DNA from: Mycolicibacterium moriokaense
GTDB taxonomy: Bacteria; Actinomycetota; Actinomycetes; Mycobacteriales; Mycobacteriaceae
Direction of reading: 5' to 3'
Length of the DNA: 64,000 bases
NCBI RefSeq assembly: GCF_010726085.1
Contig: NZ_AP022560.1
Coordinates: 5,642,001-5,706,000 of the forward strand
Shown here: in pieces, positions 1-10,019 of the stretch
Layout of the letters: each line of letters opens with the position of its first letter
Numbering within the stretch: position 1 is the first letter of the stretch
The notes under the pieces: generated by a model
Databases searched by the model: none
What the model saw: only the letters and a program-made list of their open reading frames with translations
What the model was told of the DNA's origin: nothing
Made by a program: the position numbers and the translations under genes

Positions 1-512
1 TGCCTCACAACGCCACCATCGAAGACGTCATCGAAGCGGGTGAGTCTCAAACGACTGAGTTCAAGTCGACGGCACGGTGGAATCTTCATACAGCACAGGC
101 AGATTCCAAGATGGAGCAGGTGATCGTTAAGACGGTTTGCGGCTTCTTAAACGCCGAGGGCGGAACCTTATTGATCGGCGTCGACGACCAGGGACAGCCG
201 CTCGGGCTTCAGCATGATTTCCAAACGCTTGGCAGTAAGGGCAACGCCGACGGCTACGAGCTCTTCCTTCGGCAGTTGCTCGACAACGGCCTGTCGGTTC
301 CTTCCGCCATGACAGTGCGCATCCGCTTTGAAAACGCTCGCGGACAGACTATTTGCGTGGTTTCCGTCGCGGCATCCGGAAAGCCTGTCTTTGCCAAGCC
401 TACGAAAGGTTCCGGCAACAACGCCGAGGAGTTCTGGGTCCGAATCGGCAACGCGACCAAACAGCTCCATGGTGACGACATGCTCGAGTATCGCGAACAG
501 CACTGGGGCTAA
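1..512 (+). CDS. AlbA_2 (Schlafen-type) domain protein, 5' end outside window
   Basis: The frame is open from base 3 without a convincing start, so the gene begins upstream; about 169 residues are visible. They form an AlbA_2 domain: an early EFKST strand (bases 57-71), then a helix leading into AEGGTLLIGVDDQGQPLG, the most conserved block of the family. AlbA_2 domains bind nucleic acid or nucleotides and are common in putative transcriptional regulators and in defence-island proteins. The visible part ends soon after the domain with stop TAA at 510-512, so this is either a short stand-alone AlbA_2 protein or the C-terminal domain of a larger one. The next gene runs on the opposite strand. 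The family call is secure; the function is unknown. Confidence 0.7.
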   Translation, partial: PHNATIEDVIEAGESQTTEFKSTARWNLHTAQADSKMEQVIVKTVCGFLNAEGGTLLIGVDDQGQPLGLQHDFQTLGSKGNADGYELFLRQLLDNGLSVPSAMTVRIRFENARGQTICVVSVAASGKPVFAKPTKGSGNNAEEFWVRIGNATKQLHGDDMLEYREQHWG

Positions 513-727
513 CTTCATACGAAAGGGCGGGCCGCCTCGGCAACTCGGTTCGGCCAAGTACCCGCGTCGCTAGCCCTACGAACTCCAATTGCAGTAATGC
601 GCCAGAGAAGGAAAAACTCCCGACACACACTGACGAAAATTCATTGCCCATACGGTTGTTCGCTCGACTTGCCTGCGCCGAACACACGACATCTCGTTCT
701 GTCGCAGTTCGTTTCATCTGCGGACGA

Positions 728-1445
728 TCAGCGCCGCCGCAGCTGCGGGAACCCAATTGGATTTCCAGTCGCCTTCACAACCATGTCCGTCGGGAAGGGC
801 CCACCCGGGGTCAGATTGAGCCACTGGACACAAGCCTGCGTGTCACGAATGAAGTCCGACACGAGAGCGCTGACAGCCAGGCCCGCCTTATCCGCCACCG
901 GATACTCATACTGGGTGATCGTCATTTCCCCGCTTGAATGCCTCATCTCACCCCCCGATAACGACCGGGCCGCATCCGCTACCCCACTGCCAGAGTTTGC
1001 AAGCGTCGAACTACCTAGATTGTGGTGCACGAAGTCGCAAAGTAGCGCATACCGTTCAGCGACATCTATATGTTCAGGTTCCGCGGCAAGTCCTTGGATA
1101 CAGTGCATGATGTTGAATGGCTTTAGGCGGGCAGCAGATACGCCTTCAGCGATGAGCATGGCCCTGTGGTCGGGGTGCGTCGTTGCAAAGCGCGCACGTA
1201 TCAACACACCGAAGAACTGCTCCCCCAACGGTTGCCAAGAACTTTCAGTTACCTGCAAGGCGATCGCTTGAAGTCGGATTTGGATCTCGTGTAAAAATGC
1301 GCTCAGCTCACACATACTCCGTGATATCGCATAGAGGCCAAACGGGTTCTCCGCATCAACCATTGCCAAGAAGCCATCGACTAGGTATAACAGCTTGACT
1401 CGACTGCTCGCGGCGAAGTTCTCTCTGTGCATCACACAGGATTGA
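728..1445 (-). pseudogene. Unknown protein, main 3' piece (residues 58-294) of an IS-interrupted gene
   Basis: This stretch is open on the minus strand and could start at GTG 1435 or ATG 1432 (235 residues), but the frame continues through the IS21 insertion point at 1445/1446 into 4000-4079 and, across an IS3 copy, to ATG 5521. Removing both elements and one copy of each target duplication gives 885 bases, exactly 295 codons. The protein is predicted helical and soluble, with no domain I recognise; it has a segment YALLCDFVHHNLGSS and an extended C-terminus. Its original start lay 79 bp after the hsdR stop on the same strand, so it was probably the last gene of the type I restriction operon. 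A shortened product from 1435 is possible. That it was a real gene is well supported; its role is unknown. Confidence 0.65.
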
Positions 1446-1511
1446 TGTCAATGGCCAACTCGATGTCCCCGCTGGTGGCCGGATAAAAGTCCCCACCCCG
1501 TGCGGTGATTC

Positions 1512-2323
1512 CTAGGTTGTGGTGGCGTTCTCCTTTCGGTGTTGGGCGTCTTTCATGCGGTAGGACTGGCCGTCGGTGATGACGACGGTGGCGTGGTGCA
1601 GGAGCCGGTCGAGGATGCTGACCGCGGTGGTCTGCTCGGGCAGGAACCGTCCCCATTGTTCGAAGGGCCAGTGCGACCCGATGGCCAAGGAGCGGCGTTC
1701 GTAGGCGCCGGCGACGAGCCGGAACAACAGCTGGGTGCCGGTGTCATCCAGTGGTGCGAAGCCGAGCTCGTCGAGAATGATGAGGTCGACTCGCAGCAGC
1801 GATTCGATGATCTTGCCGACGGTGTTGTCGGCCATCCCGCGGTAGAGCGTCTCCACGAGGTCGGCGGCGGCGAAGTAACGCACCTTGAGGCCGGCGTGGA
1901 TCGCCGCGGTCCCCAACCCGATCAACGTGTGGCTCTTGCCGGTCCCGGCGGGGCCGATGATCGCCAGGTTCCGTTGTGCGCGTATCCATTCCAGACTTGA
2001 CAGGTAGTCGAACACCTTCGGTTGGATCGACGATGTGGCCACATCGAAGCTCTCCAATGTCTTGGGCACGGGGAACGCGGCGGCCTTGAGCCGGTTGACG
2101 ACGTTGGAAGCATCCCGAGCGGCCAGCTCGGTCTCCACCAGGGTCCGCAGCACCTCTTCAGGGTCCAGCGTTGGGTCTTGGCGGTGATCAACACCTCCGG
2201 TGCCGTCCGCCGGATCGCCGCCAGCTTCAACCGCCGCAGCCCGGCATCCAGATCGGCATCCAATGGTGGAACCGACGGGGGTGCAATGGTTTTGGTATCG
2301 GTCAACGGTGCTGTCTTGGTCAC
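1512..2323 (-). pseudogene. istB: IstB, IS21 helper ATPase, one frameshift
   Basis: IstB is the AAA+ ATPase that assists the IstA transposase. The start is GTG 2323, overlapping the ancestral istA stop by GTGA. About 50 N-terminal residues run in one frame up to AKTQRW; the rest (from about 2165 to the stop at 1512) continues in another frame with PEEVLRTL. Restoring one G (TGGACC to TGGGACC) rejoins them into roughly 270 residues, the normal length. The ATPase part has Walker A GPAGTGKSH and Walker B LIILDELGF. Without the missing base only the 213-residue C-terminal part could be made. Confidence 0.85.
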
Positions 2324-3886
2324 GACATCACCTCACCGTCAGCGACGGGTGCGACCCGGTAGGCCTCCAGAGACCGGGTCGGGGCGACCGGCAGGTCCAG
2401 GATCAACGCATCCCCGGCTTCGCGTGGCTGCGGGCGCCGGTGCCGGCGGCCAGGATGGAGCGCACGTCGGCGGCGCGGAACCGCCGGAACGCCACCGCCC
2501 GGTGCAGTGCCGCCACCAATTGCCGCTCACCGTGGGCGGCGCCCAGGGCGAGCAGGATCTCCAGCTCCGAGGCCAGTCGGGTGTTGCCGATCGCCGCAGC
2601 GCCGACCAGGAACGCCTGCGCGTCTTCACCGAGGTCGCAGAACTGCTTCTCCACGGTGGTCTTGGGCCGTGGTCCGCGGTTCGGTGCCGGCCGCGGTCCG
2701 TCGTAATGCTCGTCGAGGATTGAGGCGCCACCGGGTGCGATGAGTTCGTGTTCGGCCACGACCACCCCGGTGGCCGGCTCGAGCAGGCACACCGCGCCGT
2801 GATCGACCACGACGGCCACGCTGGTCCCGATCAGCCGGGTCGGTACCGAGTAGCGGGCCGACCCGTATCGCACACACGACAACCGGTCGACCTTACGGAG
2901 CACCGAGGGTGCACCGATCTGCAAGCGTAGCGATGGGAGTGGTTGTAGCAGTTCACGTTCGGTTACCAGTCGGTCGTCGGGGATCGCTTGGATCTCCGAA
3001 TGCGCCGTGGCGTTGACCTCGGCGCACCAGGCGGCCGCGGCGGCATTGGCCGACCGGAGGTCGACCGCCACACCGTCGACGGCGGCCTGGGTCAGCAGCG
3101 GCACGGCCAGGTCGCGTTGGGCGTAGCCGCACAGGTTCTCCACAATGCCCTTGGACTGCGGGTCGCCTGCATGGCAGAAGTCCGGCGCGAACCCGTAGTG
3201 CGTCGCGAAGCGGACGTAGCCCGGGGTCGGGACGACCACGTTCGCGACCACCCCGCCCTTGAGGCAGGCCATCCGGTCGGCCAGCACCCGCGCCGGAACG
3301 CCGCCGATGACGCCCATGGCTTCGGCGATCAACGCCAGCGTGGTGGAGGCTTTCTGGTCGGTGGCGAACCGCACGAAGCGCCACCGGGAGAACGCCAGCA
3401 CCGCGCAGAACAAGAACAGCCCCGGCGCGGCCTGGGCCCAATCGATCACCAGATACTCTCCGGCGCCCACACTGCCGGGCGGCGGCCACGGTGATTGTTA
3501 CTGCGCCACAACGCTTTCGTCTCAGCGACCAGGCGCCGGAAATTACGCGGCGAGCCCTGGTAGCCGGCGGTGCGGGCGATCGGCAGCAGCCGTTTGGCCG
3601 AGATCCGACCCTGGGACTTCTCGACACGTTCAGCGACCAGATCGGCCACCGCATCGTAGTTGTGGACACGCTCGGCTCGCGGCACCGGCAGCACGCCGGC
3701 CTGGTCGGCCTCGAACTTGGCCACGACACGTCTGACGGTCTTATGGGTGGTGCCGCACGCATCGGCGGCAGCCCGGTACGACCCGAGCTGTTGATAGGCA
3801 GAAATAATGTCCATGCGGTCCTTCGCAGACTTCAATGGAACTCCCCGGTGGTGGTGGCGATTGGTTGGCGCCTTCACCGTCACCAT
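2320..3886 (-). pseudogene. istA: IstA, IS21 transposase, two frameshifts
   Basis: IstA is the DDE transposase of IS21 elements. The N-terminal part (ATG 3886 to about 3466) holds a helix-turn-helix: AAADACGTTHKTVRRVV. The frame then shifts (CCGGAG where CCGGGAG would be in frame), and the catalytic core follows from about 3470: first Asp in EYLVIDWAQ, second in LADRMACL, and the Glu in DPQSKGIVENL. A second shift near 2435 replaces the normal C-terminus; in the corrected frame it reads REAGDALILDLPVAPTRS and ends by overlapping istB. Each break is explained by loss of one base in a G/C run. This is either real decay or a sequencing fault; see the findings. Confidence 0.85.
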
Positions 3887-3999
3887 CGGGGCCCGCAGTT
3901 CCTGATCGACACGACGAACACGAGGTGGGGACTTTTATCTGGCCACCAACGGGGACCTCCACTTGGCCACCAGTGGGGACTTTTTCATGGCCACGGACA

Positions 4000-4079
4000 A
4001 TTGATGCACATGCTTGAACCTGCGGGCCCGGCTATTCCGCTGTTCGAGATTGAGCACAAGTGACGGCTCGGGGAACTGT
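4000..4079 (-). pseudogene. Middle piece (residues 33-58) of the IS-interrupted gene
   Basis: This 80-bp strip lies between the IS21 right end and IS3 copy A. Read on the minus strand it encodes FPEPSLVLNLEQ followed by RNSRARRFKHVHQ, in frame with the 5' piece at 5426-5521 and the 3' piece at 728-1445 once one CTGT (4076-4079) and one ATTGA (1441-1445) duplication are removed. It has no start of its own. Confidence 0.65.
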
Positions 4080-4133
4080 TGAATCGCCCTGGAAATCCCG
4101 GAGGCTCCTGACCTTGGAAACGAGGATGCAGGT

Positions 4134-4478
4134 ATGCCGAAGGAACAGTCTGCCGGGAAGCCCACGTCAAGGCGTTACAGCCCGGAGGAGAAGGCCGCCG
4201 CGGTGCGGATGGTCCGCGCTCTGCGTGCCGAGTTGGGCACCGAGCAGGGCACGGTGTCGCGGGTGGCCCGCCAGCTCGGGTACGGGGTGGAGTCGGTGCG
4301 CTCGTGGGTGCGCCAGGCTGACATCGACGACGGGTACGCACCGGGAGTGTCCACTGCGGAGTCGGCGCGGATCAAAGCGCTTGAACAGGAGAACCGAGAA
4401 CTCAAGCGTGCCAACGAAATACTGAAGCGAGCGGCCAGTTTCTTCGGGGCGGAGCTCGACCGCCAACACAAGAAGTAG
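4134..4478 (+). CDS. IS3 OrfA, copy A
   Basis: This 114-residue protein is the DNA-binding OrfA of an IS3-family element. It has an N-terminal helix-turn-helix (VSRVARQLGYGVESVRSWVR, about residues 40-59) and a C-terminal leucine-zipper-like helix ending in ELKRANEILKRAASFFGAEL. It resembles the OrfA of IS6110-type elements. Programmed -1 frameshifting near its stop would yield the OrfAB transposase. The start is ATG 4134, 54 bp inside the left end. Identical proteins occur in copies B, C and D. Confidence 0.9.
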   Translation: MPKEQSAGKPTSRRYSPEEKAAAVRMVRALRAELGTEQGTVSRVARQLGYGVESVRSWVRQADIDDGYAPGVSTAESARIKALEQENRELKRANEILKRAASFFGAELDRQHKK

Positions 4479-4549
4479 TCGACTTCGTCGACGCCCATCG
4501 CGCCGAGTTCGGGGTCGAGCCCATCATCACCGTCCTGCGCACCGCAGGG

Positions 4550-5394
4550 GTGTCGATGGCCCCGAGCACCTACTACGACACCAAGACCCGCGCGCCGTCG
4601 GCGCGCGCGCAGCGGGACGAGGTCCTGGGGCCTGCCCTGGTGGCGTTGTGGGAGGACAATTACCGCGTCTACGGGGCGCGCAAGCTGTGGAAAGCCGCCC
4701 GCCGCGCTGGCCACGACGTCGGCCGCGACCAGGTCGCGCGGCTGATGCGCGCGGCCGGCATCCACGGAGTGCGCCGCGGTAAACGGGTGCCCACCACCAC
4801 ACCGGACCCGGCCGCGGCGCGCCACCCGGATCTGGTCAACCGGAAGTTCAGCGCGAGCGCGCCCAACCAATTGTGGGTCACCGATCTGACGTTCGTGCCG
4901 ACCTGGTCGGGGGTGGCCTATGTCTGCTTCATCGTCGACGCCTACTCCCGGATGATCGTGGGCTGGCGAGTGGCGTCTCACATGCGCACCACCATGGTGC
5001 TCGACGCGTTGGAAATGGCCCGCTGGTCACGCGGAAACCTGTTGGAAGGCTTGACATGTCACCCGATGCCGGATCGCAGTTCACGTCCATCCGCTACGGG
5101 GAACGGCTCGCCGAGATCGGCGCGGTGCCCTCGATCGGTTCAATCGGAGACAGTTTCGATAACGCCCTCGCCGAGACAGTCAACGGCTACTACAAAGCCG
5201 AGCTGATCTACGGCCCCGCCCGCAGCGGTCCATGGAAGACCGTCGAGGACGTCGAACTGGCCACCCTGGGCTGGGTCTACTGGCACAACACCAACCGCCT
5301 CCACAGCTACCTCGATGACGTTTCACCCACAGAGTTCGAAGCAGCGTTCTACGATGCCCAACGGACCGACCAACCCCTGGTCGCAATCCAATAG
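4550..5394 (+). pseudogene. IS3 OrfB transposase, copy A, one frameshift
   Basis: OrfB is the catalytic half of the IS3 transposase (HTH_21 plus rve integrase core). The frame is open from the orfA overlap through MAPSTYYDTKTRA and the first Asp motif WVTDLTF up to about 5060. There TGTCACCCGATG replaces the TGTCACTCCGATG seen in copies B and C, so the second catalytic Asp (HSDAGSQF) is out of frame. The rest, including the Glu motif ETVNGYYKAEL, continues in another frame to 5394. The start given is the first ATG in the orfB frame; the natural product is an OrfAB fusion. Confidence 0.85.
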
Positions 5395-5425
5395 TTCGAG
5401 TCTCCGTCAGAACCAGGGCGATTCA

Positions 5426-5521
5426 CTGTATCGGCGCACTGGTCTGTTCGAAGAGGCGCCTGCGGAGGCCTCTGAGATAGGCTACGTCGTCGCTAACCTG
5501 ACCGCTTGATTTGAACAGCAT
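5426..5521 (-). pseudogene. 5' piece (residues 1-32) of the IS-interrupted gene
   Basis: ATG 5521 is preceded on the minus strand by GAAGGAAAG about eight bases upstream, a good ribosome binding site, and opens a frame MLFKSSGQVSDDVAYLRGLR that runs in frame to the CTGT target duplication of IS3 copy A. It joins the middle piece at 4075 without losing frame. The start lies 79 bp downstream of the hsdR stop on the same strand. Confidence 0.6.
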
Positions 5522-5600
5522 GCGCGAGACTTTCCTTCGGTTGACGGCGTCGAGCCATCGCACAGTATGTCAAACTCCCATACATGCCGTCCGGCGACGG

Positions 5601-8600
5601 CTACACGTTCGCGTGTTCGGAAGCAACAACTTGGTAGAACCATTTCGCGATGTCCGAAATCAAATGTGACCGGCCCGGCGCGTTAGTGAAGAAGTAGTCG
5701 CTCATCTTCTCATGCGCTCCATGGTTGTCGGCGACCGCTCCAGTGACCGCGTCGTCGAAATCAGGCGATTCAACAAACTGCTTGGCAGAGTTCACCTTTG
5801 CCTGCTGCACGAGGGCGTGGTCGGCGAGCAGAGTTTGCATCAACGCTTCGAGGAACGAGACCTTCTGGGATTCGGTGAAGTCCTCGGAGCCGAACAGGTC
5901 GTTGAGCCGATCCAGCACCTGTTGGAAGGCGACCATCTTCGGGTCGCGCTTCTCGCCGGAACCGGCTGCGGTGGCGCCCTTCAGGCCGACGCGCACGCCG
6001 AGGCCGATGTCGATCTTGCCGCGGTCGATCTGCTTCACGTTCTTCAAGACGACGTCGGACAGGTCGATGGGGGCGGTGTAGTTGTCGGGCTGGATGACCC
6101 GTTCGAGGTGGCGGAGGAACAGCTGCTTCTTCTCCAGCTCCGGGTCGCCGTAGTTGATGATCTGCGACATGAAGTCGTAGAGCCGCACGAAGGTTCCGAC
6201 GTCCTTGCGGAACATGTCCAGTTCCGCCAACGCGGCTTTGTCGCCCTCACCGCCATTGTCGATCAGGGCGGCATGGTAGCGCTCGGCGAAGCGCTTGTGC
6301 GCGGGGTCGATCGCTGCTTTGAGGGCGTTGTGACCCTTGTTCTTCACGATCGCCTCGGCGCACTGGTCGATTTCGGCGGTGGTGTAGATGTCGGCGGTGT
6401 CGAGCTTGGCCGACAGGTCGTGCACTAGGTTGGGGTCGGTCTCGGTCTCCAGGAACGCGTCGGTGTAGTACGGCTCGAATGCCTTGCGGATGAGTTCGGG
6501 TTCGTTGACGAAGTCGACCACCTGGGTCATGGCTGCGGTCTTCTGGATGCCCGAGGGGGTGCGGTAGGTGCGGTTCAGCCGTGAGAGTGTCTGCACCGCG
6601 GTGACTCCGGAGAGGATGCGGTCGACGTACATCGCGCTCAGCAGCGGTTGGTCGAAGCCGGTCTGGAACTTGTTGGCGACGATCATCACCTTGTATTCGT
6701 CTCCGCGGAACGCGGTGCGCAGATCGTGCACCCCGGGGTTCATGCTGGCCTCGGTGAAGTCGTCAGGCCCGGTCTCGGGGTCGTGCACGGTGCCGGAGAA
6801 GGCGACCAGGGTGCCGTAGCCGTAGCCCTTCTTGGAGATGTAGTCGTCAATCGCGCGTTTGTAGCGGACGGCGGCCTTGCGGGAGTCGGTGACGACCATG
6901 GCCTTGGCGTGCCCGTCCAGCAGGTGTGCGACGTTGGCGCGGAAGTGCTCGACGATGATGGCGGACTTCTGCGCGATGGTCTGGGGGTTGAGTTTGACCC
7001 AGCGCATGACCTCTTTGGTGGCCTGGGCCTGATCCACCTCCTTGGCGTCGCTGGCGTTCTGGCCGACCTGGAACGCCAGCTTGAACGAGTGGTAGCCGGT
7101 GAGGACGTCGAGGATGTAGCCCTCTTCGATGGCCTGCTTCATGGTGTAGACGTGGAACGGCACGGGCGGCTCACCGTCGGCGGGGCGGCGGCCGAACAGT
7201 TCCAGGGTCTTGGCTTTCGGGGTGGCGGTGAACGCGAAGTAGGAGATGTTGGCCGACTCGGCCCGCTCGCTGGCCTCAGCAGCCAGCACGGCCTCGATAT
7301 CGATCTCCTTGCCCGCTTCGATCTCCTGGAGTTCCTCGGAGGTCAGCACCGCTTTGAGCTTGCCGGCGACCTGGCCGGACTGTGACGAGTGGGCTTCGTC
7401 GGCGATGACGGCGAACGTCCTGCCTTTGAGGCCCTTGTTGCGGCGGATCTCCTCCATCGCAAACGGAAACGTCTGGATGGTGACGACGATGATTAGCTTG
7501 CCCTCGGTGAGCGCCTTGGACAGCATCCCCGATTTCGAACCACCGCCCTTGGCGGCCTCGGCGCGGTCGATGGCGACGACGATGCCCTGGTCGTTGTCGA
7601 TCTGCTTGATGGCGTCCTGCAGTTGGGCGTCGAGGACGTTGCGGTCGGTGACGACGATGACCGAGTCGAACACCTTCTTGTTGTCGACCTGCAGTCGGGC
7701 CATGCGGTGGGCAGTCCAGGCGATGGAGTCGGTCTTACCCGACCCCGCGGAATGCTGGATGAGATAACGCTTTCCGACACCCTCGGCGGTCACAGCCTCG
7801 GTCAGATTGGTGACCGCCTCCCACTGGTGGAAGCGGGGGAACCGCAGCGACGCCGAGCGGGTGGTCTTCCCGCTGATCGGATCCGTGGATGACTCATGTT
7901 TGATGTACATCAGCCGGCCGAGGATGTTCAGCCAGGCGTCGCGCTGCAGCACCCGCTCCCACAGATACGCGGTCTTGGACCCGTCGGGGTTGACGGGATT
8001 GCCGGCACCGCCGTCTTCGGTACCGCGGTTGAACGGCAGGAAATGAGTCTGGTCACCGGCGAGCTTGGTGGTCATCCAGACCTCGTCGTTGGACACCGCG
8101 AAATGTACCAACGCCCGCGCACCGGATTCGAACAGCGGCTGCCGCCGTCCAGTGTCGGGGTCTTTGGGCAACCGGGAGGTCTTGTACTGGCTGATCGCGT
8201 CGGCGACGGTCTGGGTGAAGTCGGTCTTGAGCTCAGCGGTGGCCACCGGAAGGCCATTGACGAAGAACACTAGGTCCACCGATCGCTGGTCGGCGGTGGA
8301 GAAGTGGACCTGCCGCATCACCCGCACCCGCACCGCGGCGTAGTCGACGTTGCGTTTCTCGTTGAGAGTCGTTTCGGGTTTGAACACACACATCTGGAAC
8401 TTCGCAGCTAGATGCGACAACCCCTTGCGTAAGACGCTCAGTGTCCCGCCGCCGTTGTCCAACCGGGTGTCAAGGACTTTGACGATCCGGTCCAGTAACT
8501 GCGACCGCTGTTTGGCCTCGTCTCCGGAGCCTGGTTTGACGACCTTTGCCAACTGCTCCGGCTGTGTGTCCGCCAACCAACGCAGCACGTCCTCCGGAAA

Positions 8601-8711
8601 CAGTGCTCGTTCCTTGTCATAGCCAGCATCATTGGTCGAGTACAACCAGCCATGGGCAGCCAGATACTCAGCGAGCTCCTTCTCGAACTCGATCTCGTTG
8701 TGTTGCCCCAT
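5601..8711 (-). CDS. hsdR: Type I restriction endonuclease, R subunit
   Basis: HsdR is the translocase-nuclease of a type I restriction complex (R2M2S); it pumps DNA past the bound complex and cuts at a distance. The 1036 residues are normal for the family. The N-terminal nuclease domain has SVDLVFF followed by TAELKTD near residue 160 (D...ExK motif). The SF2 motor follows, with Walker A HSAGSGKT near 322, DEAHSSQSG near 438 and FTATPK near 490, and a C-terminal helical region that contacts HsdM. The ATG 8711 start lies 3 bp after the hsdS stop, so it is translated from the same operon. All motifs are present and the frame is intact, so it is probably active. Confidence 0.95.
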   Translation of the reverse strand: MGQHNEIEFEKELAEYLAAHGWLYSTNDAGYDKERALFPEDVLRWLADTQPEQLAKVVKPGSGDEAKQRSQLLDRIVKVLDTRLDNGGGTLSVLRKGLSHLAAKFQMCVFKPETTLNEKRNVDYAAVRVRVMRQVHFSTADQRSVDLVFFVNGLPVATAELKTDFTQTVADAISQYKTSRLPKDPDTGRRQPLFESGARALVHFAVSNDEVWMTTKLAGDQTHFLPFNRGTEDGGAGNPVNPDGSKTAYLWERVLQRDAWLNILGRLMYIKHESSTDPISGKTTRSASLRFPRFHQWEAVTNLTEAVTAEGVGKRYLIQHSAGSGKTDSIAWTAHRMARLQVDNKKVFDSVIVVTDRNVLDAQLQDAIKQIDNDQGIVVAIDRAEAAKGGGSKSGMLSKALTEGKLIIVVTIQTFPFAMEEIRRNKGLKGRTFAVIADEAHSSQSGQVAGKLKAVLTSEELQEIEAGKEIDIEAVLAAEASERAESANISYFAFTATPKAKTLELFGRRPADGEPPVPFHVYTMKQAIEEGYILDVLTGYHSFKLAFQVGQNASDAKEVDQAQATKEVMRWVKLNPQTIAQKSAIIVEHFRANVAHLLDGHAKAMVVTDSRKAAVRYKRAIDDYISKKGYGYGTLVAFSGTVHDPETGPDDFTEASMNPGVHDLRTAFRGDEYKVMIVANKFQTGFDQPLLSAMYVDRILSGVTAVQTLSRLNRTYRTPSGIQKTAAMTQVVDFVNEPELIRKAFEPYYTDAFLETETDPNLVHDLSAKLDTADIYTTAEIDQCAEAIVKNKGHNALKAAIDPAHKRFAERYHAALIDNGGEGDKAALAELDMFRKDVGTFVRLYDFMSQIINYGDPELEKKQLFLRHLERVIQPDNYTAPIDLSDVVLKNVKQIDRGKIDIGLGVRVGLKGATAAGSGEKRDPKMVAFQQVLDRLNDLFGSEDFTESQKVSFLEALMQTLLADHALVQQAKVNSAKQFVESPDFDDAVTGAVADNHGAHEKMSDYFFTNAPGRSHLISDIAKWFYQVVASEHANV

Positions 8712-8714
8712 AAT

Positions 8715-10019
8715 TCAGGCCACTTCCCGCACATCAATCTGACCTGTAACCGCGGCTGTGATCAACGCTGCGCGACGTTCCCGCGCCAACTCAATGAAGC
8801 GCTCCGACTCCGCAATCAGGGTGTCGATCCTCGCTGTCTGCTCGTCCAGATGCGCAACGATGCCGCGCTGCTCATCAAGAGGTGGGACAGGGATGCGCAT
8901 TGCTGCCGCCACTGGCTGATAGATTGTCTTGTGAGTTGATCCAATCATCAATGCTTGGAACTCATTTCGCATCGCCCTGAAGACATACACGAGATACGCC
9001 GGTTCCAGCTCCGGGCCGCACATCCAATTCCAGAAGTCTTGGCTCGTTGCCATCGCAGTCGGCATGATGCCGGCGAACCCCACCGATGCGGTCCGAGAGA
9101 GTACAACCGTTCCTGCTGGGAGGAGCTCCGCTGCCGAGTTCGCCAGTCCATCTTCACTGATCAGGCTCGAAGTTTCACCCAGGTACATTCGCCGCGAGTC
9201 ACGTAGCTGCCAAACGTCAGCCAGGGTAAACCAAGGGATAGTGCAATTTTCCCAGTATTCGGGAACTGATCGGCTCGGTGTATGGCCTGTCTTCATTTGA
9301 GCGAACCGCCTGATGTTGGCAACACGCCAGTGCGTCGGGACCTTCTCCGTCCAGGCCAGCGTGCTGGTTTTGAACGACGTTCGGTCATCCAAGCCACAGG
9401 CGACACGCTTTTCAATTAGGGCCTGCCGTCGTTCCCCTAACAATTTGATGAGCTTCTGCTGCTCAGCGATGAGCATGTCGATTCGACCCGTCACACGATC
9501 GAGATAGTCAGCGATGGCGCGTTGCACCCCCGGTGCCCAGGACGGAATCCGGAGTGCACGTAGCTTTTCCGCTGTCAGATGGGGGATCGTCGACTTGTTG
9601 CAAACTATGTCGATAATCCCGGCATCGCGATAGGCGCGAAGAACGTATGCGAGATACTGCGATGATGAGTCGCCCACAGGGCGAACGCGGTTGACTGTCT
9701 TCTGGAACGACCAGCCTGGCAGGTCGGAGTCCAGCACAACGCATGTACCGACGGCGCCGCCCTCCACCACAAGGACATCTCCTCGTCGCAGGTTCAGAGT
9801 GGCGGCTTCGCACTCGGTGAAAGGCATCGTGTTGACGCTGGAAAGGTCTAGACCTGTGTCCTGGATGTTGCCCGCACGGATGTACGGAAGCTCCCGAGCT
9901 GACGGATCTGCCTCGCGGCCGGCATCCAGCATCTTCCCGAGAGTGACGGTAAACGAACCCCCAATGGGTGCGTAAGCAGACCCGACAGCGGACGAGAAAG
10001 GATTCAGCGATGCCCTCAC
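8715..10019 (-). CDS. hsdS: Type I restriction-modification specificity subunit
   Basis: HsdS (434 residues) chooses the bipartite target site for methylation and restriction. It has two target-recognition domains (about residues 15-165 and 215-370), each followed by a long conserved helix: AIADYLDRVTGRIDMLIAEQ near 165-190, and HLDEQTARIDTLIAESERF near the C-terminus. These repeated helices set the spacing between the half-sites. The start GTG 10019 overlaps the hsdM stop (GTGA), which indicates translational coupling. The recognition sequence cannot be read from the protein by eye. Relative to neighbours this gene has lower GC and less biased codons, as is usual for hsdS. Confidence 0.93.
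   Translation of the reverse strand: MRASLNPFSSAVGSAYAPIGGSFTVTLGKMLDAGREADPSARELPYIRAGNIQDTGLDLSSVNTMPFTECEAATLNLRRGDVLVVEGGAVGTCVVLDSDLPGWSFQKTVNRVRPVGDSSSQYLAYVLRAYRDAGIIDIVCNKSTIPHLTAEKLRALRIPSWAPGVQRAIADYLDRVTGRIDMLIAEQQKLIKLLGERRQALIEKRVACGLDDRTSFKTSTLAWTEKVPTHWRVANIRRFAQMKTGHTPSRSVPEYWENCTIPWFTLADVWQLRDSRRMYLGETSSLISEDGLANSAAELLPAGTVVLSRTASVGFAGIMPTAMATSQDFWNWMCGPELEPAYLVYVFRAMRNEFQALMIGSTHKTIYQPVAAAMRIPVPPLDEQRGIVAHLDEQTARIDTLIAESERFIELARERRAALITAAVTGQIDVREVA

Larger units (their letters stand above)
1446..3999 (-). mobile_element. IS21-family insertion sequence, decayed
   Basis: The ends are TGTCAATGGCCA at 1446 and, read inward from the other side, TGTCCGTGGCCA ending at 3999. Both ends carry subterminal repeats of the type GTCCCC-x-CTGGTGGCC and AAAAGTCCCCACC, the multiple end repeats typical of IS21 relatives. 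A 5-bp target duplication ATTGA flanks the element (1441-1445 and 4000-4004). It encodes istA and istB on the minus strand with a GTGA start/stop overlap. Both genes carry single-base deletions, so transposition from this copy is unlikely if the sequence is correct. It splits the unknown gene next to hsdR. Confidence 0.9.
4080..5425 (+). mobile_element. IS3-family insertion sequence, copy A
   Basis: The terminal inverted repeats begin TGAATCGCCCTGG (left, 4080) and end CCAGGGCGATTCA (right, 5425). A 4-bp target duplication CTGT flanks it (4076-4079 and 5426-5429). It has the usual IS3 layout: orfA, then orfB in the -1 frame with a slippery CAAGAAG just before the orfA stop. Of the four copies in the window this one keeps the best orfA/orfB junction, but one T is missing at the second catalytic Asp. 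It separates residues 32 and 33 of the unknown gene downstream of hsdR. Confidence 0.92.
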
